From Haloarcula nitratireducens (GTDB lineage: Archaea; Halobacteriota; Halobacteria; Halobacteriales; Haloarculaceae), in assembly GCF_019599505.1 (NCBI RefSeq), contig NZ_RKLT01000001.1:186001-250000 (forward strand): 64,000 nt of DNA. Direction: 5' to 3'. A model generated the notes under the pieces. It saw only the letters and a list, made by a program, of their open reading frames with translations. It was not told where the DNA came from and searched no databases. Made by a program: the position numbers and the translations under genes. Of this stretch, positions 1 through 8,770 are shown piece by piece (within the stretch, counting starts at the first letter, position 1; each line of letters opens with the position of its first letter).

Positions 1-1
1 G

Positions 2-940
2 CTGGGAACGTCCTCGCAACCGCTGGTCATCGAACTCGAACCGTACTACGGCTTCATGGGGACCGCGGGGCTGCCGCTGTTCCCGCTGCTGTTCGTGACC
101 ATCGCCTGCGGGACCATCAGCGGGTTCCACTCGCTGGTCTCCTCGGGCACGACCGCGAAGCAACTCAACAAGGAGTCCGACGCCCGCCCCATCGGCTACG
201 GCGGGATGCTCGGGGAAGGCCTGCTGGCGACGGTCGCGCTCGGCACGGTCGCCATCGCGGGCGTCACGGCCGGCGGCGGTATCGGCCGCGCCCTGCCGAA
301 CTTCGCCAGCGGCGGGTCCGTCATGCTGTCGAGCTTCGGCATCCCGCTCGAAGTCGGCGCGGTGTTCATGGCGCTCGTGCTCGTGAGCTTCCTGTTGACC
401 TCGACCGACACGGCGGTTCGCCTCGGTCGCTACATGGCCGAGGAGATCGTCGGCACGCCCGACGCCGACACCGTCTACATGCGACAGATGCAGGAGGTCG
501 GGACCAACCGCTACTCGAACGCCGCCATCCAATGCCTCATCGCGTACGCGCTGGTCGCCAGCGGGTCGTGGGCGAGCCTCTGGCCGCTGTTCGGCGGCGC
601 GAACCAGCTGCTGGCCGCGCTCGCGCTGTTGACCGCGACGGTGTGGCTGGCGAACTGGGACGAGGACAAACAGCTCATCAGCACCGGCGTCCCGATGGCG
701 CTGATGACGCTCATCACGATTATCGCGCTGCTGTACCTCGCGCTCTATCAGAACCTCTATCAGCAGTTCGTGCTGGGCGGGTTCGCGCCGGAGGCGGGCA
801 TCGTCGCCCGCATCTCCGTCGCGGCGCAGATCGTCCTCGCGCTGGTGCTCGTTGGACTGGCGCTCTCGCTGGTCTGGATCGGCTACAAGAACATCCGGTC
901 GGTGCGCGAACGCCCCGGTGCGGCCCCGGCCGACGACTGA
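2..940 (+). CDS. cstA: Carbon starvation protein CstA family peptide/pyruvate transporter, C-terminal part
   Basis: The reading frame is open from the first base of the window, so the start lies upstream. The protein keeps the CstA signature ITIACG/ISGFHSLVSSGTT (seen here as VTIACGTISGFHSLVSSGTT, near residues 30-50 of the visible part) and at least six hydrophobic helices, ending in a short hydrophilic tail. CstA proteins are inner-membrane carriers used for peptide or pyruvate uptake when carbon is limiting. The gene points away from the next, minus-strand pair. Family assignment is firm; the substrate is not known for haloarchaea. Confidence 0.9.
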   Translation: MGTSSQPLVIELEPYYGFMGTAGLPLFPLLFVTIACGTISGFHSLVSSGTTAKQLNKESDARPIGYGGMLGEGLLATVALGTVAIAGVTAGGGIGRALPNFASGGSVMLSSFGIPLEVGAVFMALVLVSFLLTSTDTAVRLGRYMAEEIVGTPDADTVYMRQMQEVGTNRYSNAAIQCLIAYALVASGSWASLWPLFGGANQLLAALALLTATVWLANWDEDKQLISTGVPMALMTLITIIALLYLALYQNLYQQFVLGGFAPEAGIVARISVAAQIVLALVLVGLALSLVWIGYKNIRSVRERPGAAPADD

Positions 941-1016
941 ACGACGACGCGACGAGCCCTCCCTTCTTTTCGTCGTTTTCCGCGTTCGAGTGCCCCGCGA
1001 TGGCGACGCCGAGCGC

Positions 1017-1631
1017 TCACCCGAGCAGCGCTCGCAGCCGTCCCAGCAGTCCCGACGGCTCCGCGTCTAAGTCCCGCCACAGTTCGAACGCGGCCGTCAC
1101 GTCCGCCTCGCTGCTGGCGACGGCCTCCTCCCGGGCGGGCGCGACGACGGCGAGGTTCACCTCGTAGCTCCCGTAGTAGCCGTACTTCAGCAGCGTCCGG
1201 TCGCGGAACCCCGAGACGTACGAGCGCACCTCGTCCGGGACCGAGGGGACGACGAGGACGAACGTGAACTCCGTCCCGTGGTGTTCCTCGCTCGCGTCTA
1301 TCCACTCGTCGGCGAGGTCGTGGCCGAGCGTCACCAGCGCGTCGAGGTCGGCAGTGGAGACGCCGTCGGCGCGCCGGGCGAAGAGGTGTTCGCTGGTCTC
1401 GTAGTTCGCCCAGTTGATGGAGCGGTGGAGGAACTGCTTCTGACTCTCGACGAACAGGCGGCCGTACAGGTCGAAGCGCTCGCCGTCGGCGGCGTAGTCC
1501 CGTTCGAGGTCGTAGTTGTACCGGAGGCGGCCAGCGACCCACTGGAGGTAGTCGTCGTCCCACGCGGGCAGGTCCTGCTCGGGCGGTTCAGTCGGCTCGA
1601 CCGCGCTCTCGGTGTCGTCTCGCTCGCTCAT
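1017..1631 (-). CDS. Uncharacterised haloarchaeal protein (204 aa)
   Basis: I do not recognise a characterised family. The protein is soluble and acidic, with an acidic, proline-rich N-terminus (residues 1-25), a helical middle that includes SQKQFLHRSINWANYETSEH (about residues 63-82), and a C-terminal alpha/beta part with VLVVPSVPDEV and NLAVVAPAR. Its ATG overlaps the stop of the upstream cupin gene by four bases (ATGA arrangement), so the two are almost certainly co-transcribed and translationally coupled. No membrane segment or signal peptide is visible. Confidence 0.75.
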   Translation of the reverse strand: MSERDDTESAVEPTEPPEQDLPAWDDDYLQWVAGRLRYNYDLERDYAADGERFDLYGRLFVESQKQFLHRSINWANYETSEHLFARRADGVSTADLDALVTLGHDLADEWIDASEEHHGTEFTFVLVVPSVPDEVRSYVSGFRDRTLLKYGYYGSYEVNLAVVAPAREEAVASSEADVTAAFELWRDLDAEPSGLLGRLRALLG

Positions 1632-2002
1632 GCGTCCGGGTCGTAGGCGTGAACGTCGTCGGTGGCAGGTGCGCCGACGGCGAACACGCGGACCGGCTCC
1701 GTCGCCGATTCGGGGTTGTAGGCTCGCTGCGGACTGCCCGGTTCGACGACGAACACCTCGTCGGCCCCCACCTCGTAGGTCCGCTCGGGCGTCTCGACGT
1801 GGAGCGTCCCCGAGAGCACGTAGAACACCTCTTCTTGCTCGTCGTGGACGTGATAGGCCAGCGGGAGCGGCTCACCGGGGTCGGCCTCGTAGACGTTCGC
1901 TCCCAACTGTTCGAGCGAGGCGGCGGCGTCGATAGACCGCTGTGTGCTCGGCCGGTCGGGGGTCGGTGAGACGTCGCCGACCGAGATGTGATGATATCCC
2001 AT
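1628..2002 (-). CDS. Cupin-domain protein
   Basis: Single-domain cupin of 124 aa. The cupin motifs are clear: HVHDEQEEVFYVLSGTLHVE supplies the His/Glu metal-binding set, followed by GADEVFVVEPGSPQRAYN, in which the usual third His is replaced by Gln. The start is taken at MGYHHISVGDV rather than an ATG eight codons upstream because cupins of this type start close to this residue. It is the first gene of a two-gene unit with the 204-aa protein. Cupins of this size bind a metal and often act as small isomerases, dioxygenases or sensors; the substrate cannot be told. Confidence 0.82.
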   Translation of the reverse strand: MGYHHISVGDVSPTPDRPSTQRSIDAAASLEQLGANVYEADPGEPLPLAYHVHDEQEEVFYVLSGTLHVETPERTYEVGADEVFVVEPGSPQRAYNPESATEPVRVFAVGAPATDDVHAYDPDA

Positions 2003-2182
2003 ATCAGTACACTGGCGGTCGTCCATCTAAAACTTCGGCCCGAATCGACGAGTCGGGTTGCGTTTGCAAGCACGCTCCTTACCGGAGAGCGACGGCTACG
2101 GATCGAGTACGACCGCGACAGCCCACCGCGTCGTAGCGGCGTACAGGGCCACTGAACTGACCGTGACTTCATATTACATTCG

Positions 2183-3301
2183 ATGACTGAGAGCACCCAT
2201 GCAGACGACCTGCGGAACCGCATCGAGGCAGTCGAGACAGCGTCGGCGGATACGGACCGGCTCCTGTCGGTCGCCGTTCCCGCGACGGAGCCGCTCGGCG
2301 AGACCCTGGAAGATATCGAGGAAGACCACGCGGAGGCGTCGTATCTCGACACCGACGAGACCACGCAGACGCACGTCCGCGAGGCGCTGGACGAGATCAA
2401 GCGCATCCTCAACGACTACGACGAGACGCCGACGAACGGTCTCGTCGTCTACGCCGGCGTCGTCGACGGCGACTTACGGACGTACGTCTTCGACGACCCG
2501 CCGGAGTCGGTGACCGAGTCGGTGTACGAGCGCTCGAACGAGTTCGACGCGTCGCCGCTCGACGCGACGGTCGCCGAAGCGGCCGACGCCGGCACGCACG
2601 GACTGCTCGTCGTCGCGCGAGAGTCGGCCGTCTTCGGCCGGTACGACGCCGAGTCGGTCGAACTCGTCGACGAGATCGAGAGCGACGTCCCGAGCAAGCA
2701 GTCCGCCACCGGCCGGTCGGAGGAGAGCTTCCAGGACCGCAGCGAGGAGCGCGCCGGCGAATTCTTCGACGCGGTCGGCGACGCCGCCCAGCGGGTGTTC
2801 CTGCCCGAGGCCGACGTCGCCGGCGAGACGCCCGACCCCGACATCGACCGACTCGTCGTCGGCGGGAGCGAGGTCATGGCCGAGCAGTTCCACGACGGCG
2901 ATCACCTCCACGAGCGGCTCGAAGAGCGCGTCGTCGGCCCGTTCGAGGTGTCCTACGCCTCCGAGCAGGGCCTCCGAGAGCTGGTCGACGCCGCGGAGAA
3001 CGCGGAGGCGCTCGACGTGACCGACGCCCGCGATACGGTCGAGCGGTTCTTCGGCGAGCTGGACGACGGCGACGAGGCCGTCTACGGCCCGGACGACACC
3101 GAGGAAGCGCTCGAAGAGGGAGCCGTCGAGACGCTGCTGGTCTCTGACTCCCTCGACCCGGCCGAGGCACAGGAGCTCTCGAAGCGGGCCTCGGAGACGG
3201 GAGCCGACACCGTCACCGTTCCGACCGGCTACGACCGCGGCGAACGGTTCGACGATGGGTTCGAGGGCGTCGGAGCCCTCCTCCGCTACCCGGTCGCGTA
3301 G
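2183..3301 (+). CDS. Vms1/eRF1-like (baeRF-type) protein, probable ribosome-rescue factor relative
   Basis: A 372-aa acidic protein with the layout of archaeal release factor aRF1 domains: an N-terminal helical domain, a central domain with LVVYAGVVDGDLRTYVF, and the segment VPSKQSATGRSEESFQDR (residues 169-186) at the place where aRF1 and Vms1 carry the GGQ or GxQ hydrolysis loop, followed by an FFDAVGDAAQRVF helix and a C-terminal Pelota-like domain. This is the bacterial/archaeal eRF1-related group linked to peptidyl-tRNA release. Here the loop reads TGR, so the catalytic glutamine appears absent. Its ATG follows an AT-rich box (catattacatt, ending about 2175). The domain assignment is good; activity is uncertain. 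Confidence 0.78.
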   Translation: MTESTHADDLRNRIEAVETASADTDRLLSVAVPATEPLGETLEDIEEDHAEASYLDTDETTQTHVREALDEIKRILNDYDETPTNGLVVYAGVVDGDLRTYVFDDPPESVTESVYERSNEFDASPLDATVAEAADAGTHGLLVVARESAVFGRYDAESVELVDEIESDVPSKQSATGRSEESFQDRSEERAGEFFDAVGDAAQRVFLPEADVAGETPDPDIDRLVVGGSEVMAEQFHDGDHLHERLEERVVGPFEVSYASEQGLRELVDAAENAEALDVTDARDTVERFFGELDDGDEAVYGPDDTEEALEEGAVETLLVSDSLDPAEAQELSKRASETGADTVTVPTGYDRGERFDDGFEGVGALLRYPVA

Positions 3302-3393
3302 CGGGCGATTTCGGCCGCGACCGCTCACGCTACCGGTCGCGACTCGGCGAGGGAACTTTTATTCGACGCGGGACCGAACTATCACGGTAGAGT

Positions 3394-3597
3394 ATGAGCA
3401 AAGAGACCGAGTCCTGCGGTCGGTGTAGCATGAGCACCGTCGTGGACACGACGGACGGGCAGGGATCGGACCCGTTCGGGACCGCGCGTATCGAGGTCGA
3501 CGACGGCGAGGCGCGGGCCGTCTCGCCGGCCGCGTGGCTCGCGGGCCTCAAGGACCGCCTCGACGACGCGGCGACGCGGTTGACCTACGGCCGATAG
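3394..3597 (+). CDS. Small haloarchaeal protein with CxxC (67 aa)
   Basis: A short, acidic protein with an N-terminal CGRC pair (residues 8-11) and a C-terminal amphipathic stretch, PAAWLAGLKDRLDDAATRL. It is preceded by a good TATA-like box (cttttattc, 3356-3364), which puts transcription start a few bases before the ATG and supports this start over the internal ATG at codon 13. No known domain. Only two cysteines are present, so metal binding would need a dimer. Confidence 0.65.
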   Translation: MSKETESCGRCSMSTVVDTTDGQGSDPFGTARIEVDDGEARAVSPAAWLAGLKDRLDDAATRLTYGR

Positions 3598-3640
3598 GGC
3601 GGACGCTACCTTTTTGTCCCGTCTGGGTGACTTCCGTGCA

Positions 3641-4588
3641 ATGGCAGAGATAGACGTTCTCGTGTTGAATCAGCCCATCCACGGGATGTCGCCTCGAGAG
3701 TACCAATCGGTCCTCGCGAATCGGCTCCCCGAGCAACGGGTCGAACTCGCCTCGAAACCCAGCGAGTACGACGAACTCGTCGCCGAGTCGCGCATCGTCA
3801 CGGGATTCGAGATCGACGCGGACGCCGTCGAGTCGGCCGACGACCTCGAACTGTTCGCCTGCACCTTCGCCGGCACGGACCACCTTCCGACCGACGCGTT
3901 CGCGGCCAACGACGTCCGCGTCACCAACGCCTCGGGCGTCCACGGCCCGCCCGCCGCCGAGCAGGTGATGGCGTACGTCCTCTCCTTCGCCCGCCACCTC
4001 GATACGGGATGGGACCGGAGCCGCGACGGGACGTGGAGTCACTATCGAGCCGACGAGTTGCAGGGCTCGACGGTCACCGTCGTCGGGACCGGTGCCATCG
4101 GCAGTGCCATCCTCGATCGACTGGACCCCTTCGGCGTCGAGACCATCGGCGTCCGAAACAGCCCCTCGAAGGGCGGCCCCGCCGACGAGATCATCGGCTT
4201 CGACGAGTTCGAGGAGCGACTGCCGGAGACGGACTACCTCGTCTTGGCCTGTCCGCTCACGGAGAAGACCGAGAGACTGGTCGACGCGTCGGCCTTCGAC
4301 TTACTCGATCCGGACAGCGTCCTCGTCAACATCGCCCGCGGCGAGGTCGTCGAGACGGACGCGCTGGTCTCGGCGCTGAAGACCAACGAACTCCGGGGAG
4401 CGGCGCTGGACGTGACTGATCCCGAACCGCTCCCGGACGGCCACCCGCTGTGGAACCTCGATAACTGTCTGGTCACGCCGCACAACGCCGGCCACACGCC
4501 GGAGTACTGGGAGCGGATGGCCGACATCGTCGCCGAGAACGTCGAGCGACTGGAATCGGGCGAAGAACTCCGAAACCTCGCACAGTAG
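3641..4588 (+). CDS. D-isomer-specific 2-hydroxyacid dehydrogenase
   Basis: A 315-aa NAD(P)-dependent 2-hydroxyacid dehydrogenase (SerA/LdhA/GhrA superfamily). The Rossmann motif is GTGAIGSAILDRLDPFGVE; the catalytic Arg lies in NIARGEVVET, the Glu in DPEPLPDGHPLW and the His in TPHNAGHTPEYW. It would reduce a 2-keto acid (for example glyoxylate or hydroxypyruvate) to the D-hydroxyacid, or the reverse. The start at MAEIDVLVL is chosen because a cctttttg box lies about 28 bp before it, fitting a leaderless transcript. It converges with aroD, seven bases apart. Confidence 0.9.
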   Translation: MAEIDVLVLNQPIHGMSPREYQSVLANRLPEQRVELASKPSEYDELVAESRIVTGFEIDADAVESADDLELFACTFAGTDHLPTDAFAANDVRVTNASGVHGPPAAEQVMAYVLSFARHLDTGWDRSRDGTWSHYRADELQGSTVTVVGTGAIGSAILDRLDPFGVETIGVRNSPSKGGPADEIIGFDEFEERLPETDYLVLACPLTEKTERLVDASAFDLLDPDSVLVNIARGEVVETDALVSALKTNELRGAALDVTDPEPLPDGHPLWNLDNCLVTPHNAGHTPEYWERMADIVAENVERLESGEELRNLAQ

Positions 4589-4594
4589 GGCCGG

Positions 4595-5284
4595 TCAGGC
4601 GTCGCTCGACAGCCGCTCGACCAGCGACCGGAGCGTCGCGAGGTCGTACTGGCCCGGCGCGGTCGCCTCAGCGGGGTCGACCGGCGCGTAACCGATTCGG
4701 GAGCCGTACAGCGGCGCGACCGCCCGGGAGTGTCGCCCGGCCTCGCCCATGCACATCGTCGCCACCCGCTCGCCGGCGGCCGATAGCTCGCGGGTCGCCC
4801 CGAGCATCGCCAGCACGTCGTCGGGCGAGTGTGCGGTCGACGCCATCTTGCCCACGTCGCCGTGGGCACACGCTTCTTCCAGTCGGTCGACGATGGCGTC
4901 CCGGTCGGGCGTCGCCTCGAAGTCGTGCGTCGAGACGACCACCGACGCGCCGTGGTCCCGGGCGCGGTCGGCGACCCGGCCGGCGTCGTGGTCGCCCGCT
5001 CCGGAGAGCGCGGCGAGTTCGAGGTCGACGGCCGTCACGGCGTCGTACTCGACGGCCCGTTCCAGCGCGTCGAGGCGCTCTGCGGTGTCGGCGGCCTCGC
5101 CGCCCTCCCACTCGGCGCGGTTGGTCACGAGTATCGGGAGATCGCCGTCGTAGGCATCGAGCTGCGAGAGCGGCGCGTCGGCGAGGTCCATCCGCAGTTC
5201 GACGCCGTCGGCGGCCTCGCGGGCCGACGGTTCGATAGCGAGGTCCGATCCGGCCGCGAGCAGCGTGAAGGAGGTGAAGTCCAT
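4595..5284 (-). CDS. aroD: 3-dehydroquinate dehydratase, type I
   Basis: Type I (Schiff-base) dehydroquinase of 229 aa, third step of the shikimate pathway. Visible active-site pieces are the substrate Arg region ELRMDLADAP, ILVTNRAEWEGGEA, the catalytic His in VVSTHDFEATP, the Schiff-base Lys in VGKMASTAH, and the C-terminal GSRIGYAPVDPAEATAPGQ loop. Start set at MDFTSFTLLAAG, the usual N-terminus; an A/T box lies about 28 bp further upstream. The gene ends seven bases from the dehydrogenase gene on the other strand. Confidence 0.93.
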   Translation of the reverse strand: MDFTSFTLLAAGSDLAIEPSAREAADGVELRMDLADAPLSQLDAYDGDLPILVTNRAEWEGGEAADTAERLDALERAVEYDAVTAVDLELAALSGAGDHDAGRVADRARDHGASVVVSTHDFEATPDRDAIVDRLEEACAHGDVGKMASTAHSPDDVLAMLGATRELSAAGERVATMCMGEAGRHSRAVAPLYGSRIGYAPVDPAEATAPGQYDLATLRSLVERLSSDA

Positions 5285-5320
5285 GCCGGCGTTTCGCTCG
5301 AACCGCACAAAAACGTCCCT

Positions 5321-6334
5321 TTACTCGACGGGCGCGTGCGAGACGCGGTAGCCGTCGTCGGTCCGCTCGACCGAGTCGACGGCGTAGAGGCGGACGCGGC
5401 GCTCCTGTTTGGTGTTGACCGCGAAGTCGTAGTGTTCGGCGTCGTAGTTCGGGTCGTTCTCGGCGGCCCACTCGCGGTGGGCGGCGAGTCGCTCGCGGGC
5501 CAGCCGCTCGGAACGATCCGCGACACTTGCCACGCGGTCGTCGAGCGCCGCCACGAGGTCCGGGTCGCGCTCGACGCCGACGGAGTTGCGGGCGTCGACC
5601 ATCGCGGCGAGCGTCGTCGTGCCGGTACCGAGGAAGGGGTCGAGGACGGTGTCGCCGTACACCGAGAACATCGAGACGAGCCGGTGCGGGACGGTCAGCG
5701 GGAACGCGCCCGAGCGATCTCGCAGGCCGTCGTCGAGCGTCTGGCTCTCGCCGGGGAGCTCCCAGAGGTCCGAGAACCACTCGTTGCGCTCCTCCCAGAA
5801 GTACGCGCTCCGATAGCGGCGGTCCGCGCCGGGTTCGAGCCGGCGGCGCTCGCCGTTGCGGAAGACGAGGATGTGCTCGTGTTCGAGCGTCGGGTAGGCG
5901 TTGGGCGGGACCATCCCCGATCCCATGAACTTCGCGCCGCTGTTGGTCGGTTTCCGCCAGAGGATGTCCGGGAGCGCCCGGAGGCCGCGGTCGGTCAGTC
6001 GGTCGGTCACCTCGGCGTGGTTCGGATACGAGCGAAAGCCGTCGGACAGCGACCGGGTGGCGTCGCCGACGTTGATGCAGGCGATGCCGCCCGGGACGAG
6101 GACGCGTTCGAGTTCGGCCCAGACGGTATCGAGGGCGTCGTGCATCAACCGGAAGGCCTCGTCGCCGTCGCCGTCGTCCAGCGCGTCGCCGATGGCGGGG
6201 TCGAGGGCGGCGAAGATGTCGTCCCACATCTCTATCATCGGGTACGGCGGCGAGGTGACGACGAGTTCGACGCTGTCGGCTTCGAGGGGCAACTCGCGGG
6301 CGTCGCCGGTGACGACCCGGTGTCTCGTCTCCAT
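5321..6334 (-). CDS. Solitary beta-class DNA methyltransferase (N4-cytosine/N6-adenine), CTAG-methylase-like
   Basis: A 337-aa methyltransferase with the catalytic motif IV TSPPYP early (about residues 29-34) and the SAM-binding motif I DPFLGTGTTTLAAM late, the order of the beta class. The target-recognition region lies between. SPPY is typical of N4-cytosine enzymes. No restriction endonuclease gene is nearby, so it is an orphan methylase. Halobacteria carry a widely conserved orphan enzyme annotated zim/HVO_0794 that modifies CTAG; the size and setting fit, but the specificity here is inferred from memory. Confidence 0.87.
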   Translation of the reverse strand: METRHRVVTGDARELPLEADSVELVVTSPPYPMIEMWDDIFAALDPAIGDALDDGDGDEAFRLMHDALDTVWAELERVLVPGGIACINVGDATRSLSDGFRSYPNHAEVTDRLTDRGLRALPDILWRKPTNSGAKFMGSGMVPPNAYPTLEHEHILVFRNGERRRLEPGADRRYRSAYFWEERNEWFSDLWELPGESQTLDDGLRDRSGAFPLTVPHRLVSMFSVYGDTVLDPFLGTGTTTLAAMVDARNSVGVERDPDLVAALDDRVASVADRSERLARERLAAHREWAAENDPNYDAEHYDFAVNTKQERRVRLYAVDSVERTDDGYRVSHAPVE

Positions 6335-6427
6335 GTGCCGGCAGTAGAAGTGACCCGGTTAGGTGTGTTTTGGTTCCGTCGCGCCGCCGACCGAAACGAT
6401 ACTCACGCCCGCGAGCGAGGACCGCCC

Positions 6428-7315
6428 TCAGTTCCGCTCGACGAGGCTCTGAATCTCGTTTATCTTCGCGGTCTGCTGTTCGTTGGCGGCGGCGATCTGC
6501 TCGATCTCGGTCGCGACCTCCTCGGCGTTCTCGGCGGTCATGTCGACCATGCTGGCGACCTCCTCGGTCGAGGCGGCCTGCTCGTCGGTCGCGGAGGCGA
6601 CCTCCTCGGCACCGCGGGCGGCCTCCTCGACGGCCTCGTCGATGTCGCGCAGGATCTCGACGGTCCGGCTCACCTGCTCGATGCCCTCCTCGACCTGTGC
6701 GTTGGCGTCGTCGATGCTGCCGACGGTGTCCTCGGTGTCGGCCTTGATGTTCGAGACGAGCTGTTCGATCTCGGTGGCGTTCTGCTGGGACTCCTCGGCC
6801 AGGGACTTCACCTCGTCGGCGACGACGGCGAAGCCCTCGCCGGCTTCCCCGGCGCGAGCGGCCTCGATGGAGGCGTTCAGCGCGAGCATGTTCGTCTGAT
6901 CGGCGATGTCGTTGATGACGTCGACGATGGCGTCGATCTCGTCGATGCGGTCGCGCAGCTGCTCGACGTCCTCGGAGACGTTCTCGTTGGCCTCGTCGAC
7001 GGACTCCATCGCGTCGATGGCGTCGTCGGCCACGTCTCGGCCCTCGTCGGCGAGCCCGCGGGCGCGTTCGCTGACCTGTCGTACTTGGCTGGCGCTGGAG
7101 GCGACCTCCTCGACGGTCGCGGAGAGGTTCGACACCTCGCCGGCGACCTCCCGCATGTTGTCGGACTGTTCGTTCGCGAGGTCGCTGATCTCCTGAGAAC
7201 TCCCGGAGACGTTCTCGGACGCGCGGAGCAGCTCGTCGATAGCACTGCCGAGTTCGTCTCCCGTCCCACCCGAACCGACCGAGCGTTGGTCGGTCTGACC
7301 GATTTCTGAAGCCAT
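6428..7315 (-). CDS. Soluble methyl-accepting chemotaxis (Htr-like) transducer
   Basis: A 295-aa cytoplasmic transducer with no membrane segment. Nearly the whole length is the coiled-coil signalling domain: the hairpin tip has INDIADQTNMLALNASIEAA and ARAGEAGEGFAVVADEVKSLAEES, which contact CheA/CheW, flanked by methylation helices rich in Glu/Gln. The start at MASEIGQTDQRS follows directly from domain layout; a much longer open frame continues upstream into tfb on the same strand but is not protein-like. No sensor domain is present, so it probably reports through a partner or senses internal state. Confidence 0.9.
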   Translation of the reverse strand: MASEIGQTDQRSVGSGGTGDELGSAIDELLRASENVSGSSQEISDLANEQSDNMREVAGEVSNLSATVEEVASSASQVRQVSERARGLADEGRDVADDAIDAMESVDEANENVSEDVEQLRDRIDEIDAIVDVINDIADQTNMLALNASIEAARAGEAGEGFAVVADEVKSLAEESQQNATEIEQLVSNIKADTEDTVGSIDDANAQVEEGIEQVSRTVEILRDIDEAVEEAARGAEEVASATDEQAASTEEVASMVDMTAENAEEVATEIEQIAAANEQQTAKINEIQSLVERN

Positions 7316-7449
7316 GTCCGCAATCCGACAGCCCAGTAGATTAAACGTACCTCCGTGGTTATCAGGTGTGATTCTTCGACGGTCGTTCGAGCGTGTAAAA
7401 AGACGCGCTGACGGGTAGCGGGCGGCTTCGCCTCTGTGACTGAGAGCGA

Positions 7450-8412
7450 CTACGCGACGGTCAATCCCTGCTCGGCCTCGAGCAGTTCGTGGTAGCGGTT
7501 GCGGATGGTGACCTCGGAGATGTCGGCGACTTCGCTGACGGCCGCCTGCGTCGTCTTCTCGTTGGTCAGGAGCGCGGCGGCGTACACCGCGGCGGCGGCG
7601 AGGCCGACCGGCGACTTCCCGGAGTGAACGCCCTGCTCCTTGGCGTTCTGGAGGAGTTGGCGGGCGCGGTGTTCGGCCTCGTCGGAGAGTTCGAGCGAGG
7701 AGGCGAATCGGGGGACGTAGCTCTCGGGGTCCGCGGGTTTCACTTCCAGTCCGAGCTCGCGGACGACGTAGCGGTACGTGCGGGCGATCTCGCTCTTCTC
7801 GACGCGGGACACCTCGGTGATCTCGTCGAGCGAGCGGGGGACGCCGGCCTGCCGGGCGGCGGCGTACACCGACGCCGTCGAGACGCCCTCGATGGAGCGA
7901 CCGGGGAGCAGGTTCTCGTCGAGCGCCCGGCGGTAGATGACGCTGGCCGTCTCGCGGACGTTCTCCGGAAGGCCCAGTGCGGAGGCCATGCGGTCGATCT
8001 CGCCGAGGGCCTGCTTGAGGTTGCGCTCCTTGGAGTCGCGGGTGCGGAACCGCTCGTTCCACTTGCGCAGGCGCTGCATCTTCTGGCGCTGCTTGCCCGA
8101 GAGGGAGTTGCCGTAGGCGTCCTTGTCTCGCCAGTCGATGTTGGTCGAGAGGCCCTTGTCGTGCATCATGTTCGTCGTCGGCGCGCCGACGCGGGACTTC
8201 TCGTCCTTCTCGCTGGAGTCGAACGCGCGCCACTCCGGGCCGCGGTCGATCTCGTCGGACTCGACGACCAGCCCGCAGTCTTCACAGACCGTCTCGCCGT
8301 GTTCGTCGTCCATGACGAGCGACCCGGAACACTCCGGGCAGGCGGTCGCCGTCGATTCCGTAGTCTGTTCCTCTTCGTCGGTTCGTCGTCGCGTTCGTGT
8401 GTGTTCGCTCAT
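7450..8412 (-). CDS. tfb: Transcription initiation factor IIB (TFB)
   Basis: A complete 320-aa TFB. Order: disordered acidic N-terminus (1-20), zinc ribbon with CPEC and CEDCG (about 24-48), B-reader/linker with RGPEWRAFDSSEK and GAPTTNMMHDKGLSTNIDWRD, then two cyclin-like repeats (about 125-215 and 220-315) that bind TBP and the BRE. Haloarchaea carry several TFBs with different promoter choice; this one has an unmodified ribbon and core and looks functional. A 5' gap of about 360 bp upstream can hold its promoter. Confidence 0.96.
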   Translation of the reverse strand: MSEHTRTRRRTDEEEQTTESTATACPECSGSLVMDDEHGETVCEDCGLVVESDEIDRGPEWRAFDSSEKDEKSRVGAPTTNMMHDKGLSTNIDWRDKDAYGNSLSGKQRQKMQRLRKWNERFRTRDSKERNLKQALGEIDRMASALGLPENVRETASVIYRRALDENLLPGRSIEGVSTASVYAAARQAGVPRSLDEITEVSRVEKSEIARTYRYVVRELGLEVKPADPESYVPRFASSLELSDEAEHRARQLLQNAKEQGVHSGKSPVGLAAAAVYAAALLTNEKTTQAAVSEVADISEVTIRNRYHELLEAEQGLTVA

Positions 8413-8770
8413 TGGTTGCGAAAGCGAGGCTCACCGGGTGATGGGGCCAACCGTAGAACCCGGCGGCAATCGGTAAGAACGAATCCGTCCGAAAGTCATT
8501 TAGTGTTTGTGGTATCGATCCGCGGATGGGCGGCTCACGCCACGAGACGCTCGTCTGTGTGAGCAACGCACAACCATTCAAATAACAACCGTAATGATTC
8601 ATCCGGGAGTTCCGGCCACTACGTGCGTCGCCGTCGGGAGCCAGAATCCCGCGGAGGTCGCCGTCGAGCGCGTTCGGACCGCTCCCGACCGACAGCGATG
8701 AGACGAGTGCGCTACGCGCGAGCGATACCGTTCGAGACTGTCTGTCCCGGTGCGTCGCGGTGTCGGGCCG
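8413..8770. other. Intergenic region with a possible gene relic
   Basis: This gap of about 360 bp separates tfb from the DUF2892-like gene; both point leftward. It should hold the tfb promoter. Apart from the short relic at 8594-8701, I see no open frame with haloarchaeal protein character, no RNA gene and no clear repeat. Confidence 0.5.
8594..8701 (+). pseudogene. Possible N-terminal relic of an inosine/xanthosine triphosphatase (YjjX/DUF84)
   Basis: A 35-codon frame with ATG at 8594 and TGA at 8699. Residues CVAVGSQNPAEVAVERVRTA resemble the start of YjjX/DUF84 nucleotide phosphatases, which begin with VAVGSxNPVKVxA. Nothing downstream in any frame continues the family. An A/T-rich stretch (attcaaataacaacc) sits 10-20 bp before the ATG. 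I read it as the leftover 5' end of a deleted gene; a chance match over so short a stretch is possible. Confidence 0.35.

Noticed and set aside
4829..7309. Very long plus-strand open frame (826 codons)
   Set aside because: It is the shadow of aroD, the methylase and the transducer on the other strand; the high G+C content keeps stop codons rare and the residues are Arg/Val/Gly-rich and not protein-like.
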